Assembly (NCBI RefSeq): GCF_013046825.1
Contig: NZ_CP053187.1
Location: 2,824,001-2,888,000, forward strand
Length of the DNA stretch: 64,000 nt
Source: Turicibacter sanguinis
GTDB taxonomy: Bacteria; Bacillota_I; Bacilli_A; MOL361; Turicibacteraceae
Reading direction: 5' to 3'
Part shown: in pieces, positions 20,408-30,513 of the stretch
Layout of the letters: every line of letters starts with the position of its first letter
Position numbering within the stretch: the stretch's first letter is position 1
Translations under genes and position numbers: made by a program
Notes under the pieces: generated by a model
Told to the model about the DNA's origin: nothing
Databases searched by the model: none
What the model saw: the letters and a program-made list of their open reading frames with translations, nothing else

Positions 20408-22072
20408 TCACTCTGTTTCCGTTGGTAATGGTTCTAATTTTGAAATAAGTGACATTGCTTCTTTTTCAGTCACCGCCACGACATCATTTATTTGATCATT
20501 TTCTGCAATTTGCAACGTATTAGAATCTAATAGGGAGAGAGTCAGATAACTTTCTAAGCCATTCAAATACCTCACATAAAGGTTCATCACGGTTCCAGCG
20601 GAATATAAAACCTCATACTGTCCTCTTAGATAACTCCACTGCCCCTCTTCTTGTTTCATCATCTCGATGTGACCTTCAGAATCAAAATAATAAATTATCG
20701 GAATTTCATCAACCTCAACCATCCAATACCCGGTAATAGCTGTTAACTCCACTTCCTTTTGATACAATTGAGTGTTATGAAAGAAGATATTTTTATAGTG
20801 TCCACTTTGATCAACTATCACTTCTTTTACCCCTTCAAAGGGTTTATAGTAAATCTGCCCTTTTTTATGATAGTAGACCCCTTGATTACCTAGAGCAAAC
20901 CCTGAAACAGATTCATCAATTTTTGTTGTTAAGCCTTTATATTCTAAATATAAGTCATTAATTGAATTCATATAAGCAACATGCGTCCCATTATAATCAT
21001 ATTGATAAACATCCTGTGCTACGACTTGTACTTGATGATTTCGATCAATTAAGTATAAGTCATCATTACTTTTATATGTCGCGCAATCTAATTCAGTGTC
21101 AATATTTATTTGTCCCACATTAGACCCTAAAAAAGTAACGTCAGAAGATTCAACATCTAATCCATACAATTCACTTTTATCTGTTAAATAATAAACGTAT
21201 GTTCCTTGAGTCATGATCGAATAATTGATGACATTGGCAAGATGGATCGGGTCAGGATTAAGCGAAGACATCACCGTCATCGTCCCCATTCCACTTTCAA
21301 GATTTAACTCTGAAAAATAGACCATAGTTTCGAAATTTTTACTATAAGTTGGAAACATTAGCCAGTCTGTTACCTCATCAATCACTTTATAGGTCATGGC
21401 ACGGTCATCAGCTAGTTTCACAACAATCCCTTGATTTTTTGCCCAAATCATCATGCTCTGATTAGCTTTTTCGAAACGATAAGCCATCACAGATGGTTGT
21501 TCATAAATAATTTTTCCATCGTGATTAATAACTCTTAAGGTATCTTGATCATCCTGTACAATAATGAGTTGACCATTCAAAGTCGTATCAAATAGTTTAA
21601 CCGTTCCTTCAAATAAGATATTTGACTCTTCATCTTCAAGTAAATATAAATTTTGATTTTCTAATCCACTATAAACAATTTGATGACTCTCACCTAGGAT
21701 TTTCAAATCGCTTGCAGCTGGAACAAATTGCGGTTTTTTATTTTCTAAAAACCAAACAATCCATCGATTATCCTTCTTTTGAATTTTAATCGTGTTCGTT
21801 GCTTTATCAAAATCAAAATAACTAACTTGATCCGATAACTTATATTGTACTAACGTTGGATCGAGATAAAATAAATCATTCTCAACTGTTTGCAAAAAAA
21901 GTCCCTCTTCAGAATGTTGACTTGTTAATTGGGACGCCCCTAAAGGGTGACTCAATTCTTGTTCGTTAGAACTTTGTTGTAGGATATCACTCGGTTGTAA
22001 AATTTCATTTCCTCGTCCCACACATCCCGTTAAAATAAAGAGAAGCCCCCATAAAGCAATAACCTTTCTCAT
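20408..22072 (-). CDS. Lipoprotein of unknown function, beta-propeller-like
   Basis: The 554-residue protein begins with a lipoprotein signal (LLFILTGC; Cys17 would be lipidated), so it should be anchored outside the membrane. The rest is full of short beta strands with aromatic and Asp residues in repeating form (for example NQNLYLLEDEESNILFEG and TYVYYLTDKSELYGLDVES), as in beta-propellers of the DUF5050/TolB-like kind. No catalytic motif is seen. It begins 24 nt after trmFO, hence probably co-transcribed, and is followed by a terminator. Function unknown. Confidence 0.8.
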   Translation of the reverse strand: MRKVIALWGLLFILTGCVGRGNEILQPSDILQQSSNEQELSHPLGASQLTSQHSEEGLFLQTVENDLFYLDPTLVQYKLSDQVSYFDFDKATNTIKIQKKDNRWIVWFLENKKPQFVPAASDLKILGESHQIVYSGLENQNLYLLEDEESNILFEGTVKLFDTTLNGQLIIVQDDQDTLRVINHDGKIIYEQPSVMAYRFEKANQSMMIWAKNQGIVVKLADDRAMTYKVIDEVTDWLMFPTYSKNFETMVYFSELNLESGMGTMTVMSSLNPDPIHLANVINYSIMTQGTYVYYLTDKSELYGLDVESSDVTFLGSNVGQINIDTELDCATYKSNDDLYLIDRNHQVQVVAQDVYQYDYNGTHVAYMNSINDLYLEYKGLTTKIDESVSGFALGNQGVYYHKKGQIYYKPFEGVKEVIVDQSGHYKNIFFHNTQLYQKEVELTAITGYWMVEVDEIPIIYYFDSEGHIEMMKQEEGQWSYLRGQYEVLYSAGTVMNLYVRYLNGLESYLTLSLLDSNTLQIAENDQINDVVAVTEKEAMSLISKLEPLPTETE

Positions 22073-22096
22073 TTCCCCTATTCACCCTCAATATCT

Positions 22097-23395
22097 TTAG
22101 ATTAACTCAGCACATTCTTTAATTTTTTCAATCGCACGTGCAGCATATAATGCTTTTTTCTCTTTCTTTTTCACACGTCCTGGTAAATCTAAGAATAGAC
22201 CAAAGTTTGCATTCATCGGTTGGAATCCATCTTGTGAGGTATGAGTAATATAATAAGCCATTGATCCCATAGCTGTTTCACGTGGGAACTCAATTAACGC
22301 TTCCCCTAAAATATACTTCGCCATATTAATTCCGGCTACCATTCCTGATGCCGCTGATTCAACATATCCTTCAACTCCTGTTAATTGTCCAGCAAAGAAT
22401 AAATCTTCTCTTGCTTTAAATTGATAGGTTGCATTTAATAACACAGGTGAATTAATAAATGAATTACGATGCATGACACCATAACGGACAATTTCAGCAT
22501 TTTCAAGCCCTGGAATCATTTGAACAATTCGTTTTTGTTCTCCCCATTTTAAATGGGTTTGGAATCCAACTAAGTTATATAACGTTCCCGCTGCATTATC
22601 TTGTCGTAATTGAACAACAGCATATGGTGTTTGGCCTGTTTTCGGATCTTCAAGACCAACTGGTTTCATCGGACCAAATAAAACAGTTTGACGACCACGT
22701 TTAGCCATGACTTCAATCGGCATACATCCTTCAAAGAAGACTTCTTTTTCAAATTCCTTAGCTGGAACGACCTCAGCTGTGATTAAAGCTTCATGCCAAG
22801 CATTAAATTCTTCCTCTGACATTGGACAATTCAAATAAGCTGCTTCTCCTTTGTCATAACGTGATTTTAAATAAACTTTATCAAAATTAATTGAATCTTT
22901 TTCAATAATAGGTGCTGCCGCATCATAGAAATAAAATGATCCTTGCCCCGTCATTTCACGAATTGTCTCACTTAAAGCATCACTCGTTAAAGGACCTGTT
23001 GCCACAATAGTCGGTCCTTCTGGAAGCTCTGTTAACTCTTCACGAATCACTTCAACATTTGGATGATTTGATAAAAACTCTGTAATATAGCCTGAAAATC
23101 CTTCGCGGTCTACAGCTAGGGCCCCACCTGCTGGAACTTTATGCATATCTGCAGCTGTCATAATTAATGAGTCTAAAATACGCATTTCTTCTTTTAAAAC
23201 TCCAACAGCATTCGCTAATCCATCAGCACGTAAAGAATTTGAACAAACTAACTCTGCAAAATTTTGCGTATGATGAGCCGGTGTATTTTTAACTGGTCGC
23301 ATTTCGTATAATTTAACTTGAATTCCACGTTTAGCTAGCTGATATGCTGCTTCAGATCCAGCTAAACCTGCTCCAATAACATTTACATATTTCAT
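22097..23395 (-). CDS. trmFO: tRNA m5U54 methyltransferase TrmFO
   Basis: TrmFO is the folate/FAD-dependent enzyme that makes ribothymidine at position 54 of tRNAs in most Firmicutes. The FAD-binding [19 protein letters not shown] is at residues 5-23. [20 protein letters not shown] and the C-terminal [18 protein letters not shown] are family signatures. Length 432 is usual. The start overlaps the stop of a small membrane-protein gene by 4 nt (ATGA), indicating translational coupling. It lies downstream of topA in the conserved topA-trmFO-xerC order. Confidence 0.96.
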   Translation of the reverse strand: MKYVNVIGAGLAGSEAAYQLAKRGIQVKLYEMRPVKNTPAHHTQNFAELVCSNSLRADGLANAVGVLKEEMRILDSLIMTAADMHKVPAGGALAVDREGFSGYITEFLSNHPNVEVIREELTELPEGPTIVATGPLTSDALSETIREMTGQGSFYFYDAAAPIIEKDSINFDKVYLKSRYDKGEAAYLNCPMSEEEFNAWHEALITAEVVPAKEFEKEVFFEGCMPIEVMAKRGRQTVLFGPMKPVGLEDPKTGQTPYAVVQLRQDNAAGTLYNLVGFQTHLKWGEQKRIVQMIPGLENAEIVRYGVMHRNSFINSPVLLNATYQFKAREDLFFAGQLTGVEGYVESAASGMVAGINMAKYILGEALIEFPRETAMGSMAYYITHTSQDGFQPMNANFGLFLDLPGRVKKKEKKALYAARAIEKIKECAELI

Positions 23396-23655
23396 TTTAT
23401 ATTGCCTCCTAAGTTGCTAACTAATTTATTGCTACAAATGATGATTATATCACAAATCAGGCTTCCTGCTAATAACATTTGCAAAAGCACTGGCCACTCT
23501 GATAAAATTCCTCGCCACATTAAATGCAAAATCAGACAACAAGTCATCACCAACATCACTCGAATCGATTTTACTTTTAAATGATTTCTTTTTAACGCCA
23601 ACAATTCCATTCCTTCTTTGAGAATAATCATCAACATAAATAATAGTTCAGACAT
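23392..23655 (-). CDS. Small membrane protein coupled to trmFO
   Basis: The start at 23655 is set by GAGGAG six nt upstream; longer in-frame starts lack a site. The 87-residue product has two to three hydrophobic segments (about residues 3-18, 31-47 and 52-72) with basic loops. No family is recognised. It shares ATGA with trmFO and lies between topA and trmFO, a place normally empty in Bacillus. Confidence 0.7.
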   Translation of the reverse strand: MSELLFMLMIILKEGMELLALKRNHLKVKSIRVMLVMTCCLILHLMWRGILSEWPVLLQMLLAGSLICDIIIICSNKLVSNLGGNIK

Positions 23656-23879
23656 CTTTACTCCTCTATATTTATTCCAACTATAGCATAGATGAAAATC
23701 ACCATTGGCTATTTGCTCCATTATAACACATTCTGACAATATATTAGAACTACTAATAGTTTTCTGTCGTTCAAAACTTTTAGTGATTCTATCGTTACAC
23801 CTTCCTATCAAATAAATCTAAGTCCTAAGTTTGATGATGGGTAATTTTTCTATATAGAGACAGTCTGAGTTAAATAAAA

Positions 23880-23910
23880 ACTCATTGATGCTTGAGACGC
23901 ACCAATGAGT
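23880..23910 (-). terminator. Terminator of topA
   Basis: ACTCATTG and CAATGAGT form a stem extended by partial pairing of TG/CA, with TTTTTATTT following on the minus strand. It lies 6 nt beyond the topA stop. Confidence 0.8.
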
Positions 23911-23915
23911 TTTTT

Positions 23916-25979
23916 CTATTTTTCTTTGTAGTCACACTCTTTGTTTGAGCACTGAACTTCGTTTTTCTTCCCTTTAACTACTAATTGTTCCTGACATTTC
24001 GGACAAGTTTTTCCAATCGGTTTATGCCAAAGCGCGAAATCACACGATGGATATTGGTTACATCCATAAAAGACCTTTCCACGTCTTGTTTTCTTTTCGA
24101 CAACTTCTCCTGTTTCACATTTTGGACACTTAACCCCAATTGAAACAGGTGCTGTCTCTTCTTTTTGTTCTTTTTTAATATACTTACACGTCGGATAAGC
24201 ACTACACGCCACAAATTCACCATATCGACCTCGACGAATCACAAGTGGTGCGCCACATTCTGGACAAGGCTCACCAATCTCCACCGGTGCAATCTTTTCC
24301 ATATTCTTTTGCGCATCCTCAAGCATTGGCATGAAATGATCATAAAACACTTTTAATTCGTCATACCAAACCTTCTGACCTTTTGCAATTTCATCAAGAT
24401 TTTGCTCCATTCCTGCTGTATACTCAACATTAATGAATTCAGAGAAGAACTCTGCTAATTTATCACTCGTTAAAATTCCTTGATCCGTTGGTTTAAATTT
24501 CTTATCTTCAATGGCCACGTACCCACGATTCTTCAGTGTTTCCATCGTTTGAGCATAAGTAGAAGGACGACCAATTCCTAACTCTTCCATTTCTTTAATT
24601 AATTTAGCTTCAGAGTAACGAGCCGGTGGTTGTGTAAAGTGTTGTTGTGGTTCAACATCAAGTAACGATAAAACATCTCCTTCACTTAAACGAGGAAGCG
24701 CCGCATTTTTAGTTTCTTCATAGCTGTATACACGTAAGTACCCATCAAAAACTAAGACTTGACCATTTACACGGAATAAATAATCATTTGATTTCACTTC
24801 AATCGTTGTTGCTTCAACTGTGGCACTCTTCATCAAACTTGCGACTGCACGTTCCCAAATTAATTTATATAAACGTAGTTCATCTCGTTTCAAATAAGGT
24901 TTCATCTCATCAGGTGTTCTAGTCACCGATGATGGACGAATTGCCTCATGAGCTTCCTGTGCATTTTTTACTTTTTTAGCTGCCGTTGCTCCTGTTTTAA
25001 CATAATTCGAACCATACGCCTCTTTAATATACGCTTTAGCCGCATCGACAAAGTTGTCTGCTAAACGAGTAGAATCCGTACGCATATACGTAATTAACCC
25101 GACAGTTTCTGAACCAACATCTACCCCTTCATATAACTTCTGAGCAATGGTCATGGTCTTTTTAGCATTAAATCCTAATTTACTAGCAGCCTCTTGTTGA
25201 AGAGTAGAGGTGATAAATGGTAATTTAGGTTGTTTTAATTTATTTTTCTTTTCAACCTTTTCGACCACATAAGGATCACTTAATTCTGAAAGAATTTGTT
25301 TAACCTCATCTTCATTGTGAATCGTCAATTTCTTATTGGCTTTTTTCATCAGTTCAGCTTCAATTTTAGCTTGTTCACGACCAAACATTGCATGGACAGA
25401 CCAATATTCTTCACTAATAAATTTTTGAATTTCTTTTTCACGCTCAACAATTAATTTTAAAGCAACTGATTGCACACGTCCGGCACTTTTACTTTTGATT
25501 TTACTTTGAAGTAATTTACTTAATTTAAATCCGATGATACGGTCTAAAATACGGCGACTCTCTTGTGAACGAACTAAATCCATATCAATAGCACGTGGAT
25601 GTTTAAAAGCTTCTAAAATAGCATCTTTGGTAATTTCATTAAAAACAACGCGACGATTTAACGAAACATCTAATCCTAATACATCTGCTAAATGCCAACT
25701 AATCGCTTCCCCTTCACGGTCGGGGTCAGTTGCAAGATAAACAGCATCTGAATTTTTAGCCGCTTGTTTTAACTCTTTAATCACTTTAGACTTTCCAGTC
25801 ACATTTTTATAATTCGGTTTAAATTGGTCTTCTACATCAACCCCTAAACCACCAGGGCCTGTTGTGGCTAAGTCACGAATATGTCCAACACTTGAAAGAA
25901 CCGTATAATCCTTTCCTAAATAGTTTTCTATCGTCTTAGCTTTTGCAGGAGACTCTACAATAACCAGATTTTTCCCCAT
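23916..25979 (-). CDS. topA: DNA topoisomerase I
   Basis: TopA relaxes negative supercoils. The Toprim domain begins at residue 4 (VIVESPAKAKTIENYLG) with the acidic DPDREGEAISWHL near 110. The active tyrosine is in YMRTDSTR near residue 300. Three C-terminal zinc ribbons follow (CPECGAPL, CPKCETGE, CPKCQEQL). I start at the ATG at 25979, preceded by AAAGGTG; an in-frame TTG at 26000 is an inferior choice. The resulting 687 residues match Bacillus TopA (about 690). A minus-strand TATAAT at 26075-26080 may be its promoter. Confidence 0.97.
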   Translation of the reverse strand: MGKNLVIVESPAKAKTIENYLGKDYTVLSSVGHIRDLATTGPGGLGVDVEDQFKPNYKNVTGKSKVIKELKQAAKNSDAVYLATDPDREGEAISWHLADVLGLDVSLNRRVVFNEITKDAILEAFKHPRAIDMDLVRSQESRRILDRIIGFKLSKLLQSKIKSKSAGRVQSVALKLIVEREKEIQKFISEEYWSVHAMFGREQAKIEAELMKKANKKLTIHNEDEVKQILSELSDPYVVEKVEKKNKLKQPKLPFITSTLQQEAASKLGFNAKKTMTIAQKLYEGVDVGSETVGLITYMRTDSTRLADNFVDAAKAYIKEAYGSNYVKTGATAAKKVKNAQEAHEAIRPSSVTRTPDEMKPYLKRDELRLYKLIWERAVASLMKSATVEATTIEVKSNDYLFRVNGQVLVFDGYLRVYSYEETKNAALPRLSEGDVLSLLDVEPQQHFTQPPARYSEAKLIKEMEELGIGRPSTYAQTMETLKNRGYVAIEDKKFKPTDQGILTSDKLAEFFSEFINVEYTAGMEQNLDEIAKGQKVWYDELKVFYDHFMPMLEDAQKNMEKIAPVEIGEPCPECGAPLVIRRGRYGEFVACSAYPTCKYIKKEQKEETAPVSIGVKCPKCETGEVVEKKTRRGKVFYGCNQYPSCDFALWHKPIGKTCPKCQEQLVVKGKKNEVQCSNKECDYKEK

Positions 25980-26074
25980 CTTTATCACCTTTTCTATCAA
26001 AAATCAATCAATTTATGTATCCATTCATCAATCAGTCATGATGCAATGACTTATTTTCTTCATTTAACCCATCA

Positions 26075-26080
26075 ATTATA
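26075..26080 (-). promoter_or_regulatory. Possible -10 of topA
   Basis: TATAAT on the minus strand lies 95 nt before the topA start. No convincing -35 is found at 16-18 nt. Confidence 0.4.
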
Positions 26081-26260
26081 ACGTATCAAACTATTTGTTC
26101 TCTTGGTGTCAACTCATCGGTGTGATATGAATCAAAATAAAACACAAAAAATATTACTGGTTTATATCAAGCTTGTCAATATTTAAACTATAATTTAACA
26201 ATATTATCGTCCTACCTTTACCGATTCTCTTCTTTTTTCCCCTAAATCCTCCAAAATATT
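26081..26260. other. Divergent spacer between topA and the deacetylase gene
   Basis: Very AT-rich with no reading frame. TTGTCA and TATAAT occur on the plus strand near 26173-26193 but only 10 nt apart, so they do not form a standard promoter. Nothing else is recognised. Confidence 0.4.
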
Positions 26261-26288
26261 TTTACTATATTTGGATTTATGTTATAAT
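26261..26288 (+). promoter_or_regulatory. Promoter of the polysaccharide deacetylase gene
   Basis: TATAAT (26283-26288) lies 16 nt after TTTACT (26261-26266), which matches four of six -35 bases. The start of translation is 39 nt downstream. Confidence 0.6.
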
Positions 26289-26326
26289 CTTTCAATAAAT
26301 TATGATAAAAACCGGGAGGATAAATC

Positions 26327-27091
26327 ATGAATAACTTTAAAAAAATGATATTTTCAATCATCACGCTTGGACTCGCTATCGGAGTGGTAGTGACCTTCAT
26401 TTTCAAAGATCATCAGATCTTACAGCATAATTCAGACGTTGAGATACAACCTGAAGCCATTGAAGAAGAACATTTAGCTAATCAAAAGGTCATGTATTTA
26501 ACATTTGATGATGGTCCAAGTGAGTACACTAAAAAAATTGTCGATATTTTAGATGAACACCAAGTTCCTGCAACCTTCTTTTTTATTGGAAAAAATGTCG
26601 ATGGAAAAGAAGATTCGGTTCGTTATGCTGCCAAGCATGGTCATACGATTGGCCTACATTCAATCTCTCACAATCGTGATGTGATTTATAACGAAGCAGA
26701 ACCTTATAAACTACTTGAAGAGTCTTTAGAACTCCAATCTTATCTTGAACCCTTAATTGGTTATAAAACTGTTATTATTCGCCCCCCTTATGGAAGCTCT
26801 TTTATGCCTGATGTTATTTTTAATAACGTTGGAGAAGCCGGATTCAAAATTTGGGACTGGTCAATCGATACCAATGATTGGCGTGAAGAAACAACCGTCG
26901 AATCGATTATGACCTTTTTAAATGAGTTTCCTGCGGGGGAAAGAGAGATATTACTTGAACACGAGCTTCCGATTACTCTAGAAGTATTACCTCTGATTAT
27001 TTCCCACTATAAAGAACAAGGCTATCTCTTCAAAGCCTATAATCAAGACGAGCACTTTCCTTATAATTTCCATCTAAATGATAACTATTAA
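26327..27091 (+). CDS. Polysaccharide deacetylase (NodB domain), membrane-anchored
   Basis: A membrane segment at about residues 7-26 anchors the enzyme outside the cell. The NodB motifs are present in order: TFDDGP near 59 (catalytic Asp and metal Asp), HSISH near 105 (metal His pair), RPPYGSS near 152, and DWSIDTNDW near 184. The last motif reads LLEHE instead of the usual L-x-H-D. Likely substrates are peptidoglycan N-acetylglucosamine or N-acetylmuramic acid, giving lysozyme resistance or wall maturation; the exact sugar cannot be read. GGGAGGA precedes the ATG. It is monocistronic, between a promoter and a bidirectional terminator shared with dprA. Confidence 0.9.
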   Translation: MNNFKKMIFSIITLGLAIGVVVTFIFKDHQILQHNSDVEIQPEAIEEEHLANQKVMYLTFDDGPSEYTKKIVDILDEHQVPATFFFIGKNVDGKEDSVRYAAKHGHTIGLHSISHNRDVIYNEAEPYKLLEESLELQSYLEPLIGYKTVIIRPPYGSSFMPDVIFNNVGEAGFKIWDWSIDTNDWREETTVESIMTFLNEFPAGEREILLEHELPITLEVLPLIISHYKEQGYLFKAYNQDEHFPYNFHLNDNY

Positions 27092-27128
27092 AAAAGGTGA
27101 GGCTAACAGCTGTTAGTCTCACCTTTTT
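27091..27128 (+). terminator. Bidirectional terminator between deacetylase and dprA
   Basis: GGTGAG-G-CTAACAG pairs with CTGTTAG-T-CTCACC, with A/T tails on both sides, in the 45 bp between two converging genes. Confidence 0.85.
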
Positions 27129-27136
27129 TCTTTCCT

Positions 27137-27931
27137 CTATAACGGATAAATCATCTTTAATTCATCTAATATCTCTTTATAATCAGTTAAACAATTCGCT
27201 CCTTCTTTAATTAATTCTAAACTCCCTTCTGAATAGATAGAATTATATTCTCCTGGTAAAGCATAAATAATTTTTCCATCGTATAAAGCCTGTTTGGCTA
27301 CATGCGTCATTCTTCCTTCTTTAGTTGCTTCAATAATCATTAAAATATCACTCAAAGCTGTAATAATTCGATTTCTCAGGTAAAAATGTTGTCGCCCTAT
27401 CGGAATATGCGGGGGAAACTCACTGATAACTAAATGTCCCTTTGCCATTAATTGATAAAGTTGATAATTTTCCGACGGATAAATTCTTGAAAATCCAGAC
27501 GCTAACACGGCAATACTTTTTCCATTTTTAGAAGAGACATGATGTGCAATCGCATCAATCCCTAAATCCAAGCCCCCAACTATCACGATGTTTTGGTTAA
27601 TTAATTGAGCAACTAAGGTCTGGCATGATTTCATTCCATAAGTTGAAGGCCGATTCGTTCCCATAATTCCAATTTTTTTCTCTTTAAGTAAGTTAAGGTC
27701 TCCTTGATAATACAAGACAAAGGGTGGCATTTCCATTTGTTTAAAATAACTGGGATATTCCTCATCAACAATCGTGACAATTCTAGTTTGAATGTCATCA
27801 AATAAGGATTCAGCTGATGGTTCAATAGAAAACTGTGTTAATTTAGGATCTTGTCTTAATGCCTCATACATTAAAAACCAATTTCCACGCTTCAGAATAC
27901 TTAACTTTATTAATCGATTTCGCATTGTCAT
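27137..27931 (-). CDS. dprA: DNA processing protein DprA
   Basis: DprA loads RecA onto incoming single-stranded DNA during natural transformation. The Rossmann-like core is recognisable: GTNRPSTYG near residue 90, IVGGLDLGIDAIAHH near 115, AVLASGFSRIYPSEN near 140, ISEFPP and LRNRIITALSD. The usual SGSL-T-A segment reads KEGRMTHVAKQAL. The 264 residues end after the core, so there is no C-terminal winged-helix (DML1-like) domain; B. subtilis DprA (about 300) is similar but slightly longer. AGGTG precedes the ATG. Order topA-dprA-rnhB follows Bacillus. Confidence 0.92.
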   Translation of the reverse strand: MTMRNRLIKLSILKRGNWFLMYEALRQDPKLTQFSIEPSAESLFDDIQTRIVTIVDEEYPSYFKQMEMPPFVLYYQGDLNLLKEKKIGIMGTNRPSTYGMKSCQTLVAQLINQNIVIVGGLDLGIDAIAHHVSSKNGKSIAVLASGFSRIYPSENYQLYQLMAKGHLVISEFPPHIPIGRQHFYLRNRIITALSDILMIIEATKEGRMTHVAKQALYDGKIIYALPGEYNSIYSEGSLELIKEGANCLTDYKEILDELKMIYPL

Positions 27932-27992
27932 ATCATCACCTACTGTGATATACGCTTTACTTGTCTATTTTCCTTCTGAAAAGATAAAAAAA

Positions 27993-28016
27993 AGAGCTTA
28001 TATAATTAAAAGCTCT
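27993..28016 (-). terminator. Terminator of rnhB
   Basis: AGAGCTT and AAGCTCT pair around a 10-nt AT loop and are followed by TTTTTTTT on the minus strand, 7 nt beyond the rnhB stop. Confidence 0.8.
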
Positions 28017-28022
28017 CTTAAT

Positions 28023-28796
28023 CTAATTAAATTTTGAACGAATTGGTTCAAATGACTTACGATGTTCAGAAATAATTCCATGTTGCTCGATAGCTAGTAA
28101 ATGTTCTTTTGTCCCATATCCAACGTGGCGTTCAAACCCATATTGCGGATAAGCTGAACCTAACTTCTTCATATAGGCATCACGTGTTACTTTGGCAATA
28201 ATACTGGCTGCTGCTATCGAAACACTTTTAGAATCACCTTTAATAATTGATGTTTGAGGAATATCTAATCTCGGTAGACTCATAGCATCTAGTAATAAAT
28301 GTTGAGGTTTAGGATTTAATTTTGAAACGGCTCGTTCCATTGCAATTTTAGTTGCCTCATAGATATTATATTGATCAATTTCTTCACTCGTACAAATTCC
28401 AATCCCAATACTAATCGCATTCTTTTTGATTTGCTCATAAAAATATAGTCGTTTAGGCTCTGATAATTTCTTAGAATCATCAATTCCAAACAACCAACAA
28501 TCTGCAGGTAAGATAACAGCTGCCGCAATAACCGGTCCCGCTAACGGTCCACGTCCAACCTCATCGACTCCGGCAATTAATTCGATTCCACTGTAACGCA
28601 ATTCATTTTCATAAATTGACATCGTAATAAATTTTTGAAACTCATCATATTCTTTTTGAATCTTATTTTCATACTGTTTTAGTAGTTTTTGAACGCTCGT
28701 ACGTCCATCTTGTTTTAATTCATCTATAAATACTTCATCAACAACATCTTGTTGTAAGATTCTTTTTATTTCCTCTACCGTGTACTTTTCACTCAT
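28023..28796 (-). CDS. rnhB: Ribonuclease HII
   Basis: RNase HII cleaves RNA in RNA-DNA hybrids and removes single ribonucleotides. The catalytic segment [19 protein letters not shown] is near residue 77, [11 protein letters not shown] near 113 and the acidic LLLDAMSLP near 165. The about 75 extra N-terminal residues form the substrate-binding extension typical of Firmicutes. The ATG at 28796, behind AAAGGTGA, is preferred over the in-frame GTG at 28808, giving 257 residues. It lies next to rbgA as in Bacillus, but an IS element now separates them. Confidence 0.95.
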   Translation of the reverse strand: MSEKYTVEEIKRILQQDVVDEVFIDELKQDGRTSVQKLLKQYENKIQKEYDEFQKFITMSIYENELRYSGIELIAGVDEVGRGPLAGPVIAAAVILPADCWLFGIDDSKKLSEPKRLYFYEQIKKNAISIGIGICTSEEIDQYNIYEATKIAMERAVSKLNPKPQHLLLDAMSLPRLDIPQTSIIKGDSKSVSIAAASIIAKVTRDAYMKKLGSAYPQYGFERHVGYGTKEHLLAIEQHGIISEHRKSFEPIRSKFN

Positions 28797-29019
28797 TGTG
28801 CAGCTCACCTTTCCAATTAAAAAGCGATAACTTATTCATTCTACCAACGTTTTGTAAAATAGTCAACATTGTCAGTAAAAGTGCCTAAATTTCTAATTTT
28901 AAACCTCTATCTTCCATTTTCAAACTTTTTTAATTTTAACATCATTTTTATCCAATTTCTACATCATTTTAAATTTGTTTCTCATTTATAGACAAAATTC
29001 TTCTTTTTTCTCAAATCAA

Positions 29020-29027
29020 ATAAAAAG
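29020..29027. repeat. Left 8-bp target site duplication of the IS
   Basis: ATAAAAAG here is identical to 30514-30521 on the other side of the element. Eight bp is the usual duplication length for ISL3-family elements. Confidence 0.95.
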
Positions 29028-29042
29028 GGTTCTATAATATTT

Positions 29043-29071
29043 GGTGTTGCTAACTAAGCAACGCCTTTTTT
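29043..29071 (+). terminator. Terminator inside the left end of the IS
   Basis: GGTGTTGC and GCAACGCC pair (8 bp, one G-U) with a 7-nt loop and TTTTTT after them. It overlaps the left inverted repeat and should block outside transcription from entering the transposase gene. Confidence 0.75.
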
Positions 29072-29152
29072 ATGGCATCAAAAAAAGAGACATCAAGTCT
29101 CTATCCTGTTACAATGTTATCGGCTAAAACAATATTGAAAGGATAATTTTTG

Positions 29153-30439
29153 ATGTCTCACTCATATTCTACTAGAAAATTTTTAAATATTAAAGATAAA
29201 AATATCATCTTTCCTGAAGATTATTTTGAAGAAGTTAAATTAAATGGGATCACTAGCTTTGTTTTTAAGGGAATCTTATCTTACCAACCCACTCATTGTG
29301 AACACTGTGGAACTCTTTTTGATTCCAATTTTAAAAAGCATGGGTTTAAAACTTCTCGAATTATCATTCCAAAAGTATCACTCCATGATACCTATTTAGT
29401 TTTAAAGAAACAGCGTTATTATTGTGGGCATTGTCAATCCACCTTTACATTAAAAACATCTATTGTTGAAAAGAACTGTTATATTTCTTACAATACGAAA
29501 CACGCGATTGCTTTAGAAGCTCAAAATAAAATTTCAGAGTGCGATATTGCCCGTCGCCATCAAGTTTCTCATTCAACCGTTAATCGGATCATTCATAGCT
29601 TTTATGAATCTCAAACTTTGAACTTTAATGATCTACCTGAAAATCTTTGTTTTGATGAATTTAAATCGGTAAAATCGGCTGAGGGTCATATGTCTTTTAT
29701 CTTTTGTGATGCAGATACCAAGCAGATTATTGATATCATTGAAGATCGACGCTTAACCTCTCTTCAGACTTATTTCAAGCGATACACAAAAGAAGCTCGT
29801 GCGCGTGTGAAACATATTGTCACTGATATGTACGCCCCTTATATCAGTTTGATTAAGGAGCTTTTTCCTCATGCCAAAATTGTCCTTGATAAGTTTCACC
29901 TCGTTCAACATATCTCCCGTGCACTCAATAAAACACGTATTCGATTAATGAAAAAATTCAAAAAACATGGTCGTAAATTCAAACGTTACTGGCGACTATT
30001 TTTAAAATCACATACCCTACTCGATACCACAACTTATCGATCTGTTTATTGTTTTAAGCAACCGATGCGTGAAATAGATATCTTAAACTTCCTTCTCGAT
30101 TTATCACCCGAATTAAAAGCAACTTATGAGCTTTATCAAGATTTACTATTCGCCATTCAATCGAAAAATGTGAATCGATTTAATCACTTACTTGAAACAG
30201 AACATCCAATGATTTCACCCGAACTTCAAACATCTTTTCAAACCTTTAAAACCTATGCTTCTTATATCTACAATACTCTGACTACTCCCTATACTAATGA
30301 TCCTATTGAAGGAATCAATAATAAAATTAAAGTCATCAAACGTATCGCGTTTGGATATCGCAGCTTCTATCATTTCAAATCAAGAATTCTTATGATTCAA
30401 AATCTAACTAAACCCAAAAGAAAAATCCTAGCAGCATAG
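29153..30439 (+). CDS. ISL3-family transposase
   Basis: The 428-residue protein starts with a zinc-ribbon DNA-binding part (CEHCG near residue 46 and CGHCQSTF near 92) and a helix-turn-helix (ECDIARRHQVSHSTVNRI). The DDE catalytic domain follows, with acidic residues in CFDEFKS, VTDMYAPY and DPIEGINNKIK. The start at 29153 follows AAAGGA by eight to nine nt. An in-frame TTG lies one codon upstream. The protein is intact. A hairpin (AGAGAC/GTCTCT, 29086-29102) lies in the leader and may limit readthrough translation. Confidence 0.95.
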   Translation: MSHSYSTRKFLNIKDKNIIFPEDYFEEVKLNGITSFVFKGILSYQPTHCEHCGTLFDSNFKKHGFKTSRIIIPKVSLHDTYLVLKKQRYYCGHCQSTFTLKTSIVEKNCYISYNTKHAIALEAQNKISECDIARRHQVSHSTVNRIIHSFYESQTLNFNDLPENLCFDEFKSVKSAEGHMSFIFCDADTKQIIDIIEDRRLTSLQTYFKRYTKEARARVKHIVTDMYAPYISLIKELFPHAKIVLDKFHLVQHISRALNKTRIRLMKKFKKHGRKFKRYWRLFLKSHTLLDTTTYRSVYCFKQPMREIDILNFLLDLSPELKATYELYQDLLFAIQSKNVNRFNHLLETEHPMISPELQTSFQTFKTYASYIYNTLTTPYTNDPIEGINNKIKVIKRIAFGYRSFYHFKSRILMIQNLTKPKRKILAA

Positions 30440-30513
30440 CTACTAGGATTTCAATTCGGTCGTTCATTGTAATAGGTTACAAATTAATCAGCAACACTAT
30501 TTGACAAAGAACC

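Larger units (their letters stand above)
29028..30513 (+). mobile_element. Complete ISL3-family insertion sequence, 1486 bp
   Basis: The ends are imperfect inverted repeats of about 30 bp (20 matches): GGTTCTATAATATTTGGTGT on the left and GGTTCTTTGTCAAATAGTGT inward from the right. Both are bounded by the direct repeat ATAAAAAG. One intact transposase gene fills the element. Perfect target duplications and an uninterrupted gene indicate a recent, probably active insertion. It lies between rnhB and rbgA, exactly in the U-tract of the rbgA terminator. Confidence 0.93.
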
